Assembly: GCA_949291365.1 (NCBI GenBank)
Contig: CASEVJ010000008.1
Coordinates: forward strand, 1 to 64,000
DNA from: an uncultured bacterium
GTDB lineage: Bacteria > Elusimicrobiota > Elusimicrobia > Elusimicrobiales > Elusimicrobiaceae
DNA: 64,000 nt
Reading direction: 5' to 3'
Positions 7,384 through 16,491 of the stretch are shown in pieces (position 1 is the stretch's first letter; each line of letters opens with the position of its first letter). The translations under genes were made by a program, and so were the position numbers. The notes below the pieces were generated by a model. That model did no database searches and had not been told where the DNA came from. It was given only the letters and a program-made list of their open reading frames with translations.

Positions 7384-9768
7384 ATGAAGATATTACAAAG
7401 TTGGCTACAGGATTTTATTGATATAGACTTAACGCCGGAAGAACTGGCGCAGAAATTTACGCAGCTGGGGATAGAGGTGGCCTCGGTGGAGAAAAAAGGC
7501 GCCGATTTTGAGGGCGTCACCGTGGCGCAAATCACCCATATTGAAGACCACCCCAACTCCGACCACCTACACCTGGTAGATTTGGATTTAGGCAATGGCA
7601 AAAGCCAGCGCGTGGTGTGCGGCGCACCCAATGTGGCTGTCGGGCAGAAAGTGCCGCTGGCCCATGTGGGGGCGCGGCTGGGAAAAGTGGTGCTGACCCC
7701 GGCCAAAATACGCGGCGTTGTAAGCGAAGGCATGATTTGCTCTTCCGATGAGCTGGGGCTGACCAATACCCGCGCGCGCGGTATTTTGGTGCTGGATGAA
7801 AATATTCCGCTGGGCACCGATGTACGCACCCTCTACGGCAAAGCTGACGCTTTGTTTGACCTGGAAATTACCTCCAACCGCCCGGATTTGCTGTCCCATT
7901 TAGGGGTGGCGCGTGAACTGGCGGTACTGCTAAACAAACCCGTCAAAATGCCGCAGCCGAAAGAATTTGCCGGCGAAGGCGAAAGCTTGCAGGTGGACAT
8001 ACGCGCCCCGCAGGGCTGCCAGCGCTATACCTCCCGCTTAATACGCGGGGTAAAAAATGCCGAGTCACCAGATTTTATCAAAGAACGCTTGGCAGCCATG
8101 GGGCTCAACCCCAAAAACGCGCTGGTGGACGTGACCAACTATGTCATGTTTGAGCTGGGCCAGCCGCTGCACGCGTTTGACCGCAACGAAATTGACGGCG
8201 ATACCGTGGTAGTGCGCTGGGCGCAAAACGGCGAAAAATTCACCCTTTTGGACGGGCGTGAACTGACGCTGGACGAACAGGCGCTGATGATTGGCGATGA
8301 ACACAAAGCCACCGCGCTGGCCGGCATTATGGGCGGAAAAAATTCCGGCATTAAAGACGACACGACCGACATTTTTATTGAGTCTGCCTACTTTGACGCA
8401 CCGGTAACTAACAAAACCTCTAAAAAATACGCCGTTTCTTCCGACTCGTCCCAGCGCTTTGAGCGCGGGGCCGATATTGGCATGACGGAGCTGGCCTTAA
8501 AGCGTGCCACAGAGCTGTTTATAGCCGCCTGCGGCGGCACGCCCAGCCAAATACGCGACGTATATCCGCAGCCGTATCAAAACCCGGTGGTCTCTTTTAC
8601 CCCGGCGCAGATTAACAGCATTTTGGGCGCGGACATTGAAGAGCCCAAACTCAAGGATATTTTTGCGCGCCTGGCCTTGCATTTTGACGCTGCGGGCGAC
8701 AACTGGTCTTTCCAAGCCCCCACCCACCGGCGCGATTTGAACCACCGCTGGGATTTGGCCGAAGAGGCGGCCCGCTTTGCCGGATTTGACTGCATTCCGG
8801 CTGGGGAGTCACGCGCGTTTGTCGGCTTTAGCGAAAACCCCAAAGGCGTAGACCTGCTAGAAATTTTCAGCCAAAAGCTGGCCGGGCTGGGCTTTTACGA
8901 ATGTAAAAATATTGACTTTTTAGGGGAAAAAGAACTCAAAGACTTTGGCTTTTCCCCCAAAAATGCCGTCAAAATCAAAAACGCCATGGCCAAGGGCTGG
9001 GACTATCTGCGCCCGACGCTGCTGCCCGCTTTGCTCAAAAATATTTCCTTTAACCAAAGCCGCGGCAACCACGACCTGGCCTTGTTTGAAGCCACGCGCA
9101 CGTTTGGGCTTATCAAGGGCTTCCCGGCGGAAACTTATACCGTTTCCGGCGTGCAGTGCGGGCGCATGACACCGGCCCCGTTCTTTAAAGCCAACGGAGA
9201 TAAACCCGACTTTTATTTCTTAAAAGGCGTGATGCAGGATTTGCTGGGCGCTTTTGACGGGGTCAGTTTCGTCCCTTCCAAAGACGTGCCGGTGTATATG
9301 CACCCCAAAATTTGCATGGACATTTTAGTCAATGGCAAAAAAGCCGGCGTATTTGGCGCCGTGCACCCGCTGACGCTTAAGGCCTGTGACGTGAAAGAAA
9401 ACGAAGTATGGGCTTTTGAGCTGTCTTTAAAGCCGCTTGAGAAAAACTTCTCCGCACAACAGTTTAAACCCGCCAAAGCGGTGGCGGCTTTCCCGCCGTC
9501 TTTGCGCGATTTGTCTGTGCTGTTGGATAAAACGGTGCCCTATGCCCAAGTGCAGGAAGTGTTGCAAAACACCCCCTTGCCGGTGCAGCTGCATTTTGAT
9601 TTAATAGACCTTTACGAAGGAGACCGCCTGCCCGCAGGCAAAAAGAGCGTAACGTTTACGCTGGCCTTCTCTGCACCAGACCGCACCTTAAAAGACGCGG
9701 AAACAGACGCGGCTTTTAAGGCGTTGCTTGAAAATTTGCACGCCAAAACCGGAGCCGAGCTGCGCTAG
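7384..9768 (+). CDS. pheT: Phenylalanyl-tRNA synthetase beta subunit
   Basis: The 794-aa non-catalytic partner of PheS, which holds the editing site that removes mis-charged Tyr. Domains in order: B1/tRNA-binding OB fold (about 40-150, EDHPNSDHLHLVDLDLG), B3/B4 editing module (about 205-385, with TNYVMFELGQPLHAFD), B5, a catalytic-like core and a C-terminal ferredoxin-fold anticodon-binding domain (about 700-794, FPPSLRDLSVLLDKTVPYAQV). The start is 9 nt after pheS and translation is probably coupled. Full length. Confidence 0.97.
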   Translation: MKILQSWLQDFIDIDLTPEELAQKFTQLGIEVASVEKKGADFEGVTVAQITHIEDHPNSDHLHLVDLDLGNGKSQRVVCGAPNVAVGQKVPLAHVGARLGKVVLTPAKIRGVVSEGMICSSDELGLTNTRARGILVLDENIPLGTDVRTLYGKADALFDLEITSNRPDLLSHLGVARELAVLLNKPVKMPQPKEFAGEGESLQVDIRAPQGCQRYTSRLIRGVKNAESPDFIKERLAAMGLNPKNALVDVTNYVMFELGQPLHAFDRNEIDGDTVVVRWAQNGEKFTLLDGRELTLDEQALMIGDEHKATALAGIMGGKNSGIKDDTTDIFIESAYFDAPVTNKTSKKYAVSSDSSQRFERGADIGMTELALKRATELFIAACGGTPSQIRDVYPQPYQNPVVSFTPAQINSILGADIEEPKLKDIFARLALHFDAAGDNWSFQAPTHRRDLNHRWDLAEEAARFAGFDCIPAGESRAFVGFSENPKGVDLLEIFSQKLAGLGFYECKNIDFLGEKELKDFGFSPKNAVKIKNAMAKGWDYLRPTLLPALLKNISFNQSRGNHDLALFEATRTFGLIKGFPAETYTVSGVQCGRMTPAPFFKANGDKPDFYFLKGVMQDLLGAFDGVSFVPSKDVPVYMHPKICMDILVNGKKAGVFGAVHPLTLKACDVKENEVWAFELSLKPLEKNFSAQQFKPAKAVAAFPPSLRDLSVLLDKTVPYAQVQEVLQNTPLPVQLHFDLIDLYEGDRLPAGKKSVTFTLAFSAPDRTLKDAETDAAFKALLENLHAKTGAELR

Positions 9769-9779
9769 GATAAAATACC

Positions 9780-10043
9780 ATGCAGGAAAAACTCAAACAG
9801 CTGGAATTATTGGTCTCGCAGGCAGTGGCCCGCCTCCAAACCCAGGAGAGCCAAGCCGCCGCCCTGCGCCAAAAAATCCGCCAGCAAGAGGAACACCTGC
9901 AGCGGCTGAAAGAAACCGAAAATGAACTCAAAGCCCTGCGCGAATGGAAGAAAAACGTCGTCAGCGTGCTCAAGAAATTAGAAGCGCGGCTGGACAAAGA
10001 AATTGCCCGGGCCCAACAGCAAAAAAAAGACGGCTTTGAGTAA
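9780..10043 (+). CDS. Small coiled-coil protein (ZapB-like)
   Basis: 87 aa, almost entirely one predicted coiled coil (Leu/Gln/Glu heptads from residue 3 to 80) with no domain signature. It lies 11 nt after pheT and 5 nt before the zapA-like gene, in the same operon. Size, all-coil character and pairing with zapA suggest a ZapB-like divisome partner. Sequence alone cannot prove homology, because coiled coils converge. Confidence 0.65.
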   Translation: MQEKLKQLELLVSQAVARLQTQESQAAALRQKIRQQEEHLQRLKETENELKALREWKKNVVSVLKKLEARLDKEIARAQQQKKDGFE

Positions 10044-10048
10044 AAACT

Positions 10049-10348
10049 ATGGCTAAAAATACGGTAACAGTAGAAATCAAAGGCATTCCCCTAGAGGTGG
10101 AAATGAAAGAGCTGGGCTATGTGGAGCTGGCGGATTTGGCCGCGAAAGTGGAAAAAGAAATGCGCCGCCTGCAAGACGAAGAGGACATTATTGACACCTT
10201 GAAGCAGGCGCTTACCGTCGCGCTGGAGTTTGCCGCGCAGGCCTATTTAAAAGGGCTGGCCGAAGGCGGCAAACAAAAAGAGGACGAAGCCCGTGCCGAC
10301 CAGCTGATCAGCAAACTGCAAAATGCCTTGCACAAACCTAACAGTTAG
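10049..10348 (+). CDS. zapA: Cell division protein ZapA-like
   Basis: 99 aa. The N-terminal half (NTVTVEIKGIPLEVEMKE) matches the ZapA beta-alpha domain that follows a short strand, and the C-terminal half is a long helix suited to the tetrameric coiled coil. ZapA cross-links FtsZ protofilaments at midcell. Location downstream of pheT is a recurrent setting for zapA in several phyla, which supports the call. The typical Asp/Arg pattern of the family is only partly visible, so this is a moderate-confidence assignment. Confidence 0.65.
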   Translation: MAKNTVTVEIKGIPLEVEMKELGYVELADLAAKVEKEMRRLQDEEDIIDTLKQALTVALEFAAQAYLKGLAEGGKQKEDEARADQLISKLQNALHKPNS

Positions 10349-10362
10349 CCCGCAGGAGCCCT

Positions 10363-11643
10363 ATGCAAGATGATTTTATGCCATTGGCCGCGCGCCAAGC
10401 ACCCAAAACCATAGAAGATTTTGCCGGCCAGCCCCACCTGCTGGGGCCAGGCAAAATGTTGCGCCGCCTGCTGGAAACGGACACCTTAAAATCTGCCGTA
10501 TTTTTCGGCCCGCCGGGCTGCGGCAAAACGGCTACTGCACGCTATGTAGCCAGCCGCACGCAGGCACACGTGGTGGAACTTAACGCCGCCGCTGCCGGCG
10601 TGGCAGACCTTAAAAAGGTGTTGTCTGAAGCCAAAGAGCGCGCCCGCACGCCTACCTTTGAGGAGCGGCGCACACTGGTGATTTTAGATGAAATCCATCA
10701 TTTCAACAAAACCCAGCAGGACGTCCTGCTGCCCAGCGTGGAACGCGGGGACATTATTTTAATCGGCATTACCACCGAAAATCCGTATTTTTACATTAAC
10801 AATGCGCTTTTGTCGCGCTTTTCCGTTTTTGAATTTAAACCGCTCTCCGAACAAGATCTGCGCAAAATTTTAGACCGCGCCGCGCAAAAAGAGCACGTTA
10901 CTTTGACCGAAGACGCCGCCCAATATTTCATTACCCAGGCCAACGGCGACGGGCGCAAAATGCTAAACGCGCTGGAAATTGCCTCTTTGACCACCGAACC
11001 GGATGAACACGGGCTCAAACCCGTCAACCTGACTATTGCGCAGGAATGTATTCAAAAACGCCACCTTAACTACGACAAAAAAGGTGACGAACATTACGAT
11101 ATCATTTCCGCCTTTATCAAATCCATGCGCGGATCTGACCCTGACGCCGCCGTCTATTGGCTGGCGCGCATGCTGGAAAGCGGGGAAGACCCGCGCTTTA
11201 TAGCGCGGCGCATTTTAATCTGCGCCAGTGAAGACGTGGGGCTAGCAGAGCCCGCCGCGCTGATGATAGCCCAAGCCGCTTTTAAAGCCGCCGAAGTGCT
11301 GGGTATGCCCGAGGTACGCATACCGCTAGCTCATGCGGCTATTTATGTGGCGTGCGCGCCCAAGAGCAATTCCGCCTATTTAGCCATAGACGCCGCTTTA
11401 AAAGAAGTACGCGAAGGCCGCCTGCGCCGCGTGCCCGACCATTTGCGATCCGGCATGAAAAATGTGGGCTATAAATACGCTCACGATTTTCCCAACCATT
11501 ACGTCAAACAGCAGTATATGCCTAACCCGGTGCAGTTTTTCCACCCCACCCGCCAAGGCAAAGAGGCCCCGCTGGTGGAACGCTGGAAAAGAACCCGCGG
11601 CGAGCTGCCCCCCGCGGCCGATAAACCCAAAACTGACCAATAG
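10363..11643 (+). CDS. rarA: Replication-associated recombination protein A (MgsA/RarA)
   Basis: A 426-aa AAA+ clamp-loader-like ATPase acting at stalled forks and SSB-coated gaps. Walker [10 protein letters not shown] is near residue 49, Walker [17 protein letters not shown] near residue 105, sensor 1 is [12 protein letters not shown], and the arginine-finger region is [13 protein letters not shown]. The C-terminal tetramerisation domain contains [28 protein letters not shown], a hallmark of RarA. A GCAGGAG ribosome site precedes the ATG. Replication and recombination genes (xseA, xseB) follow. Confidence 0.95.
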   Translation: MQDDFMPLAARQAPKTIEDFAGQPHLLGPGKMLRRLLETDTLKSAVFFGPPGCGKTATARYVASRTQAHVVELNAAAAGVADLKKVLSEAKERARTPTFEERRTLVILDEIHHFNKTQQDVLLPSVERGDIILIGITTENPYFYINNALLSRFSVFEFKPLSEQDLRKILDRAAQKEHVTLTEDAAQYFITQANGDGRKMLNALEIASLTTEPDEHGLKPVNLTIAQECIQKRHLNYDKKGDEHYDIISAFIKSMRGSDPDAAVYWLARMLESGEDPRFIARRILICASEDVGLAEPAALMIAQAAFKAAEVLGMPEVRIPLAHAAIYVACAPKSNSAYLAIDAALKEVREGRLRRVPDHLRSGMKNVGYKYAHDFPNHYVKQQYMPNPVQFFHPTRQGKEAPLVERWKRTRGELPPAADKPKTDQ

Positions 11644-11663
11644 TTTTGTCCCCGGAGAACACT

Positions 11664-12869
11664 ATGGAGCCCGAAGCCCCCTTTAGAGGACAAGTTTTCA
11701 CCGTTACCGCCATCACGCTGGCTATTAAGCAGATGATGGAAGGGGTGTTCCGCGGGATTTTTGTAGAAGGTGAGGTGGGCCAATTGCGTGAGGCCGCCAG
11801 CGGGCATTTGTATTTTAATTTAAAAGACCGCGACGCGCTGCTGGCCGCCGTAATGTTTAAATGGGACGCGCGCAAAAACAGGCTGGATTTGCAAGAGGGC
11901 ATGCAAGTGCGCGTTTTTGGAGATTTAACTTGCTATGCTAAACAGGGCAAATACCAAATAGCGGTCAAAAATGTAGAGGCCTTGCACAAAGGCAATTTAT
12001 TTTTAGAATTTGAAAAACTCAAAAAGAAACTGCAGACAGAAGGGCTCTTTGACGAAAGCCGCAAACGCCCCATTCCGGCGTTCCCGCGGCGCATTGGGGT
12101 CGTCACTTCCCCCACCGGAGCGGCTATACGCGATATTTTGTCCGTACTGCGGCGCAGAAGCCCCAATTTAGAAGTAATATTGGCCCCGGCTTTGGTGCAG
12201 GGGGAAGAGGCCGCGGCACAAATCGCCCAGGCCATAGCGGATTTAAACCGCCTAACCCCTGCGCCCGACGTACTTTTGGTAGGCCGCGGCGGCGGCAGTA
12301 TGGAAGATTTATGGGCGTTTAATGAAGAGCCCGTCGCGCGGGCCATTTATCAGAGCAAAATTCCGGTCATTTCCTGTGTGGGACACGAGATAGACTTTAC
12401 GATAGCGGATTTTGTGGCGGACCTGCGCGCACCGACCCCTTCCGCCGCGGCGGAGCTGGTGGTGCAAAATGCAGAAGGGGTAACTGCCCATATCCAGCAA
12501 CTGCAAAAACGGCTCTTTCAGGCCGTCAGCCTGTTTTATGAACGGGCCCAGGCGCGCCTGGAGCTGGCGCTAAACAGCCGCCTTTTTAAACACCCCGAAT
12601 ATTTAACACAGGACAAAGAACAACAGGTAGACGAGCTGTCTTTGCGCCTGGAAGACGCACTGGAAAAACAACTCTTGGCCCAACAAACGCGGCTGGAACT
12701 CTTAAGCCAAAAGCTGGCGGCTTTAAGCCCGTTTGCCGTATTGGGGCGCGGCTACAGCATTACGCGCAACGCCCAGGGGCAGATTATTTCCCGCGTAAAC
12801 CAAACGCAGGAAAAAGAAACCATTTATATTCAGGTCAAAGACGGCATGATACATGCGGAGGTCAAATGA
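11664..12869 (+). CDS. xseA: Exodeoxyribonuclease VII large subunit
   Basis: The catalytic subunit of ExoVII, which degrades single-stranded DNA from both ends to acid-insoluble oligonucleotides. 401 aa: N-terminal OB fold (about 8-105), catalytic domain with RIGVVTSPTGAAIRDIL, VGRGGGSMEDLWAFN and CVGHEIDFTIADFVADLRAPTPSAAAE, then a long helical arm and the C-terminal GYSITR segment. ATG 11664 is chosen because GGAGA lies 7 nt upstream; a TTG at 11646 is also in frame. It overlaps xseB by 4 nt. Confidence 0.96.
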   Translation: MEPEAPFRGQVFTVTAITLAIKQMMEGVFRGIFVEGEVGQLREAASGHLYFNLKDRDALLAAVMFKWDARKNRLDLQEGMQVRVFGDLTCYAKQGKYQIAVKNVEALHKGNLFLEFEKLKKKLQTEGLFDESRKRPIPAFPRRIGVVTSPTGAAIRDILSVLRRRSPNLEVILAPALVQGEEAAAQIAQAIADLNRLTPAPDVLLVGRGGGSMEDLWAFNEEPVARAIYQSKIPVISCVGHEIDFTIADFVADLRAPTPSAAAELVVQNAEGVTAHIQQLQKRLFQAVSLFYERAQARLELALNSRLFKHPEYLTQDKEQQVDELSLRLEDALEKQLLAQQTRLELLSQKLAALSPFAVLGRGYSITRNAQGQIISRVNQTQEKETIYIQVKDGMIHAEVK

Positions 12870-13123
12870 AAAAAGGTTTTGAAAGCCAATTAACCCGGCT
12901 GGAAGAAATTGTAGCCAAGCTGGAAGAAGAACAGACCGATTTGGACGCGTCAGTGAAACTTTTTGAAGAAGGGGTGGCCCTGTCTAAAGAATTGTCGCAA
13001 AAATTACAGGAAGTAAAATTTACGGTTATGGCCCTTAAGAAAAAAGGTGCCCAGTTGCTGACGGAACCATTTGACGCTTCTTCAGACACCTCTAGCGAAA
13101 CGGATAAGTCCGATGGCGAATAA
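12866..13123 (+). CDS. xseB: Exodeoxyribonuclease VII small subunit
   Basis: An 85-aa helical subunit that wraps the XseA arm. The sequence FESQLTRLEEIVAKLEEEQTDLDASVKLFEEGVAL is the canonical XseB signature. The ATG overlaps the xseA stop (ATGA), indicating coupled translation and fixed stoichiometry. The Ser/Asp-rich tail is poorly conserved. Confidence 0.95.
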   Translation: MKKGFESQLTRLEEIVAKLEEEQTDLDASVKLFEEGVALSKELSQKLQEVKFTVMALKKKGAQLLTEPFDASSDTSSETDKSDGE

Positions 13124-13874
13124 AAAGCTGCGTTTAGACATGGCTTTAGTGGAGCAGGGCTTTTTCTCAAGCCGCACCCGCGCACAGGCCTCTATCATGG
13201 CGGGGGAAGTGCTGGTCAACGGCCAGACAGACACCCGCGCCGACCGCACCATTTTGACGCAGGACGTCATTACCCTCAAAGAAAAGTCCTGCCCTTATGT
13301 ATCGCGCGGCGGGCTTAAACTGGCCGGCGCGCTTAAAGCGTGGAACATATCCGTCAAGGATAAAGTATGCGTAGACATTGGTGTAGCCACCGGCGGATTT
13401 AGCGACTGCATGATACAGGCCGGCGCCAGCGAAGTGTACGGCGTAGACGTGGGCAAAGGCCAGCTGGCCAGCGAAATGCTGCGCTATAAAAACTTCCATT
13501 TTAAGCCCGAAACCAATGCCCGCTACATGACGGCGGATTTGTTTGAGCACGCCCCACAGTTTGCGGCGGTAGATGTGTCTTTTATTTCGCTTAAAATGAT
13601 TATGGAGCCGCTGTTTAAAGTGATGGCGCCGCAGGCAGAAATTGTCTTTCTCATTAAACCGCAGTTTGAGCTCACCCCCAAGCAAGTGCCGCACGGCATT
13701 GTCAAAACGGAAGAAAACCGCCAGGAGGCCATCCGCCTGGTACAAACTTTCTTTGAAGAAAATTTAAAAGAAAAATACGGCGGGCAGTCTTTGGGCCTTA
13801 TGGAAAGCCCGATTAAAGGTACCCACGGCAATACCGAATATCTTTGGCACGTGAAACTAAATAAAACCATTTAA
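13113..13874 (+). CDS. tlyA: TlyA family rRNA (cytidine-2'-O)-methyltransferase
   Basis: A 253-aa protein with an N-terminal S4 RNA-binding domain (about 5-65, LRLDMALVEQGFFSSRTRAQASI) and an RrmJ/FtsJ-type Rossmann methyltransferase domain. The SAM site is VCVDIGVATGGFSDCMIQAGA near residue 88. The IKPQFE segment near residue 190 carries the catalytic-type Lys. Family members 2'-O-methylate 16S and/or 23S rRNA and influence capreomycin susceptibility; some were called hemolysins. The start at 13113 overlaps xseB by 11 nt. Last gene of the pheS operon. Confidence 0.93.
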   Translation: MANKKLRLDMALVEQGFFSSRTRAQASIMAGEVLVNGQTDTRADRTILTQDVITLKEKSCPYVSRGGLKLAGALKAWNISVKDKVCVDIGVATGGFSDCMIQAGASEVYGVDVGKGQLASEMLRYKNFHFKPETNARYMTADLFEHAPQFAAVDVSFISLKMIMEPLFKVMAPQAEIVFLIKPQFELTPKQVPHGIVKTEENRQEAIRLVQTFFEENLKEKYGGQSLGLMESPIKGTHGNTEYLWHVKLNKTI

Positions 13875-14221
13875 ATGCCCTTATAATAAGCAAAAGCATC
13901 GCCCGCAGCAAGCCCGCCCCAGCCATATATTTTTGCACGCGCGGGTGCTTTGGGGCAGGGATTAGAAACTGCTACCCTGTTTTCGGCAGAGACATCCCCC
14001 TTATTTTGTTGCGCCAAGATGTTTTGTAATGTGGTTTTTGCTATACAGAGGAGCACATAATCTATTAGTAAACTGCGGCTTATTTGCCCTCATTTTCGTT
14101 TGCGGGCTGGGCTCGGCCGTTCACAGACAAATATTTTACCCTCATTTATGCCCGGGCTTATGCCTAGGATTTTATACTTTAAGCACACACTTCTGCGCAG
14201 CAGACAAAAATCTTCAGCTAT
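13875..14221. other. Non-coding spacer between convergent genes
   Basis: About 350 bp between tlyA (+) and the pth terminator (-). Short open frames on both strands lack ribosome sites. I see no tRNA or repeat here. Confidence 0.5.
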
Positions 14222-14254
14222 AAATAAAACACCCGCTCGTAAGAGCGAGTGTTC
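14222..14254 (-). terminator. pth terminator
   Basis: Stem with AACACYCGCTC/GAGCGRGTGTT arms and GTAA loop, T-rich on the minus strand. It ends the glmU-prs-rplY-pth operon. Confidence 0.8.
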
Positions 14255-14268
14255 ATAGATAAAACAAA

Positions 14269-14832
14269 TCAGTTAAAGCGGTTCATCGCCTTTTCCAGCC
14301 CGTCTATCAGGTATACGTCCAGGGCTTCTGCAGCTTTAGCCACTGCCTCTTGCAGCACAGGCAGCTGCTCTTTGGAAAAGCGCGACAGTACAAAGTCCGC
14401 CGCGTCAAAGCGCTCCGGTTTGGGGCCAATGCCTAGGCGCAGGCGGGCAATTTTGTCCGTGCCGGAAAGCTCAATAATGTTTTTTATGCCCTTTTGCCCG
14501 CCGGCAGAACCCTGCGCGCGCAGGCGGATATCGCCCAGGTTTAAAGACATATCATCAAAGCAGATGAGCCAATTAGTGGTGGGAATTTTGTAGAAACGGG
14601 CCAGCGCGCACACCAGCTGGCCCGAAAGGTTCATATAGGTCATCGGTTTTACCAGAAAAACCGTCTTTCCGGATACCCATAGTTTGGCGTACTCTCCCAA
14701 ATTCTGCCAGGGCTGGAAATCCGCGCCGTGTTTCTCGGCGTAAGCGTCAGCCACCATAAACCCGGCATTATGCCGCGTTTGCTGATATTGCGCGCCCGGA
14801 TTTCCAAGTCCGGCAATGAGAAAGTTTTCCAA
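14269..14832 (-). CDS. pth: Peptidyl-tRNA hydrolase
   Basis: Recycles peptidyl-tRNA that falls off ribosomes by cleaving the ester bond. The 187-aa product has the N-terminal GLGNPGAQYQQTRHNAGFMV block (catalytic His in TRHN) and the LVKPMTYMNLSG segment plus DDMSLNLGDIRLRAQGSAGGQKGIK. The start is TTG at 14832: the family N-terminus (xxLIAGLGNPG) begins there and no ATG is available upstream. It follows the Ctc-type L25 gene, a classical gene pair. Confidence 0.95.
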   Translation of the reverse strand: MENFLIAGLGNPGAQYQQTRHNAGFMVADAYAEKHGADFQPWQNLGEYAKLWVSGKTVFLVKPMTYMNLSGQLVCALARFYKIPTTNWLICFDDMSLNLGDIRLRAQGSAGGQKGIKNIIELSGTDKIARLRLGIGPKPERFDAADFVLSRFSKEQLPVLQEAVAKAAEALDVYLIDGLEKAMNRFN

Positions 14833-14845
14833 ACGTCAACCCGCT

Positions 14846-15517
14846 TTATTTTTTGTCGGCGGGGGCGGCATTCTTGGTCAGATTGCCGTCTTCGTCTTTT
14901 TTGCCTTTGGTGGAAGAGCTTTCCGGTTCAGCCGGGGTAGCAGCCGCAGCCGGGGTTTCTTCTTCCTTGAGGATGGTCAAGTGCACCACCGGCGCCTGCG
15001 GATCGGTCAGCAGTTCTACGCCTTCGGGCAGTTTGATGTCTCCGGCGACAATACCGGTGTTGATGGTCATCGGGGTCATATCCACTTCAATTTCATGCGG
15101 GATTTTGCTGACCAAAGCGCGCACTTCCAGCTCGCGCAAGATGTGTTCCACCATAGCGCCGTAGGCCTTTTCGTCCGGGGACTGGCCCACCAATTTAATA
15201 GGCACGACCACGTCCATTTTGTCTTTCAAGGACACACGCTGAAAATCCGCGTGAATGGGCAAATCCGTCACCACGTGGTACTGGATTTCTTTGACCAAGG
15301 CCTGTTCTTTGCCTTCGGGCAGGTTGATTTCCACTACGGTGTTTTTACCGGCCTTGACGATTTTTTCCAAATCTTTTAGGCTGACCGTGATGCTCACGGG
15401 GTCTTTGTGTCCGCCGTAAATAACGGCCGGCACTTTTTTCTCGGCCCGGATTTTGCTCAGGGCCCCTTTGACACCTTCACCGGTTCTGACGGTGGCGGTG
15501 ATGTTCAATTCTTCCAT
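14846..15517 (-). CDS. rplY: Ribosomal protein bL25, CTC form
   Basis: A 223-aa long-form L25 that binds 5S rRNA. The N-terminal L25 domain (about 1-95, with KVPAVIYGG near 30) is followed by the TL5/CTC beta domain (about 100-190, PIKLVGQSPDEKAYGAMVEHILRELEVRA). A Lys/Asp-rich tail is disordered. A good AAGGAGT ribosome site lies before the ATG. It is transcribed with prs and pth, as in many bacteria where ctc follows prs. Confidence 0.95.
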   Translation of the reverse strand: MEELNITATVRTGEGVKGALSKIRAEKKVPAVIYGGHKDPVSITVSLKDLEKIVKAGKNTVVEINLPEGKEQALVKEIQYHVVTDLPIHADFQRVSLKDKMDVVVPIKLVGQSPDEKAYGAMVEHILRELEVRALVSKIPHEIEVDMTPMTINTGIVAGDIKLPEGVELLTDPQAPVVHLTILKEEETPAAAATPAEPESSSTKGKKDEDGNLTKNAAPADKK

Positions 15518-15546
15518 GTTACTTTCACTCCTTAATTTATAAAAAA

Positions 15547-16491
15547 CTAATTAAACATATCGCTGATTGAGCGCCCGTCGTGGTTGCGCTTAATGGCGTC
15601 TGCCAGGATATAGGACACGGAGAGCACTTCCGTCTTCGGCCCCAAATCCCGCATCGGCAGAGAGTCTGTAATGATTAGTTTTTTGATAGCGGATTTATTA
15701 ATTCTGTCTACGGCATTGCGCGACAAAAGCCCATGCGAGCAGGCGGCATACACTTCCCGCGCGCCATGCTCCTTAATTTTAGCGGCCACGGTGGTAAGCG
15801 TGCCGGCGGTGTCTACAATATCATCAAAAATAATAGCCACTTTGTCCTTTACATCGCCGATGACATTATACACCACGGCTTCGTTGGGTTTGGGGCGGCG
15901 TTTATCAATGATGACCAGCCCAGCATCCATACGGGCGGCAAATTTGCGGGCGCGTTCCACCCCGCCCACATCCGGCGAAATAACCACCAGGTCTTTGCGG
16001 TCAAAATCTTTAAAATAATCCAAAAACACGCTGCGCGCACGCAGGTGATCTACCGGGATATCAAAAAATCCCTGTATTTGCCCGGCGTGCAAGTCCAGCG
16101 TCATAATGCGGTCGGCGCCGGCTTTGGTAATGAGGTTGCTGGCCAATTTGGCGGTGATGGGCACGCGAGCGGCGGCTTTGCGGTCGGCGCGGGCATAGCC
16201 AAAATACGGGATAACAACCGTAATCTTGCCGGCGCTGGCGCGCTTAAAAGCGTCCACCATAATCAGCAGCTCCATCAAATTTTCATTGACGGGCGGGCAG
16301 GTGCTTTGAATGAGGTAACAGTCATGCGCGCGGACAGATTCCAAAATTTGAACGTCAATTTCGCCGTCAGCGAAACGTTCCACGCGGATTTTGCCTAAAT
16401 CCATATTCAAATGACCCGCTATTTTTTGGGCCAACGACAGATTGGAGTTGCCGGAGAAGATGCGTAAATCTCCGTTTACGCTTTTAGTCAT
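15547..16491 (-). CDS. prs: Ribose-phosphate pyrophosphokinase
   Basis: Makes PRPP from ribose 5-phosphate and ATP for nucleotide, His and Trp synthesis. 314 aa with two phosphoribosyltransferase-like domains. Recognised blocks: FADGEIDVQI near 41, YFGYARADRKAAARVPITAKL near 96, DLHAGQIQGFFDIPVDHL near 129 and the PRPP-binding loop IIFDDIVDTAGTL near 218. Class I length. The start overlaps the glmU stop by 8 nt, linking PRPP and UDP-GlcNAc supply in one operon. Confidence 0.97.
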   Translation of the reverse strand: MTKSVNGDLRIFSGNSNLSLAQKIAGHLNMDLGKIRVERFADGEIDVQILESVRAHDCYLIQSTCPPVNENLMELLIMVDAFKRASAGKITVVIPYFGYARADRKAAARVPITAKLASNLITKAGADRIMTLDLHAGQIQGFFDIPVDHLRARSVFLDYFKDFDRKDLVVISPDVGGVERARKFAARMDAGLVIIDKRRPKPNEAVVYNVIGDVKDKVAIIFDDIVDTAGTLTTVAAKIKEHGAREVYAACSHGLLSRNAVDRINKSAIKKLIITDSLPMRDLGPKTEVLSVSYILADAIKRNHDGRSISDMFN

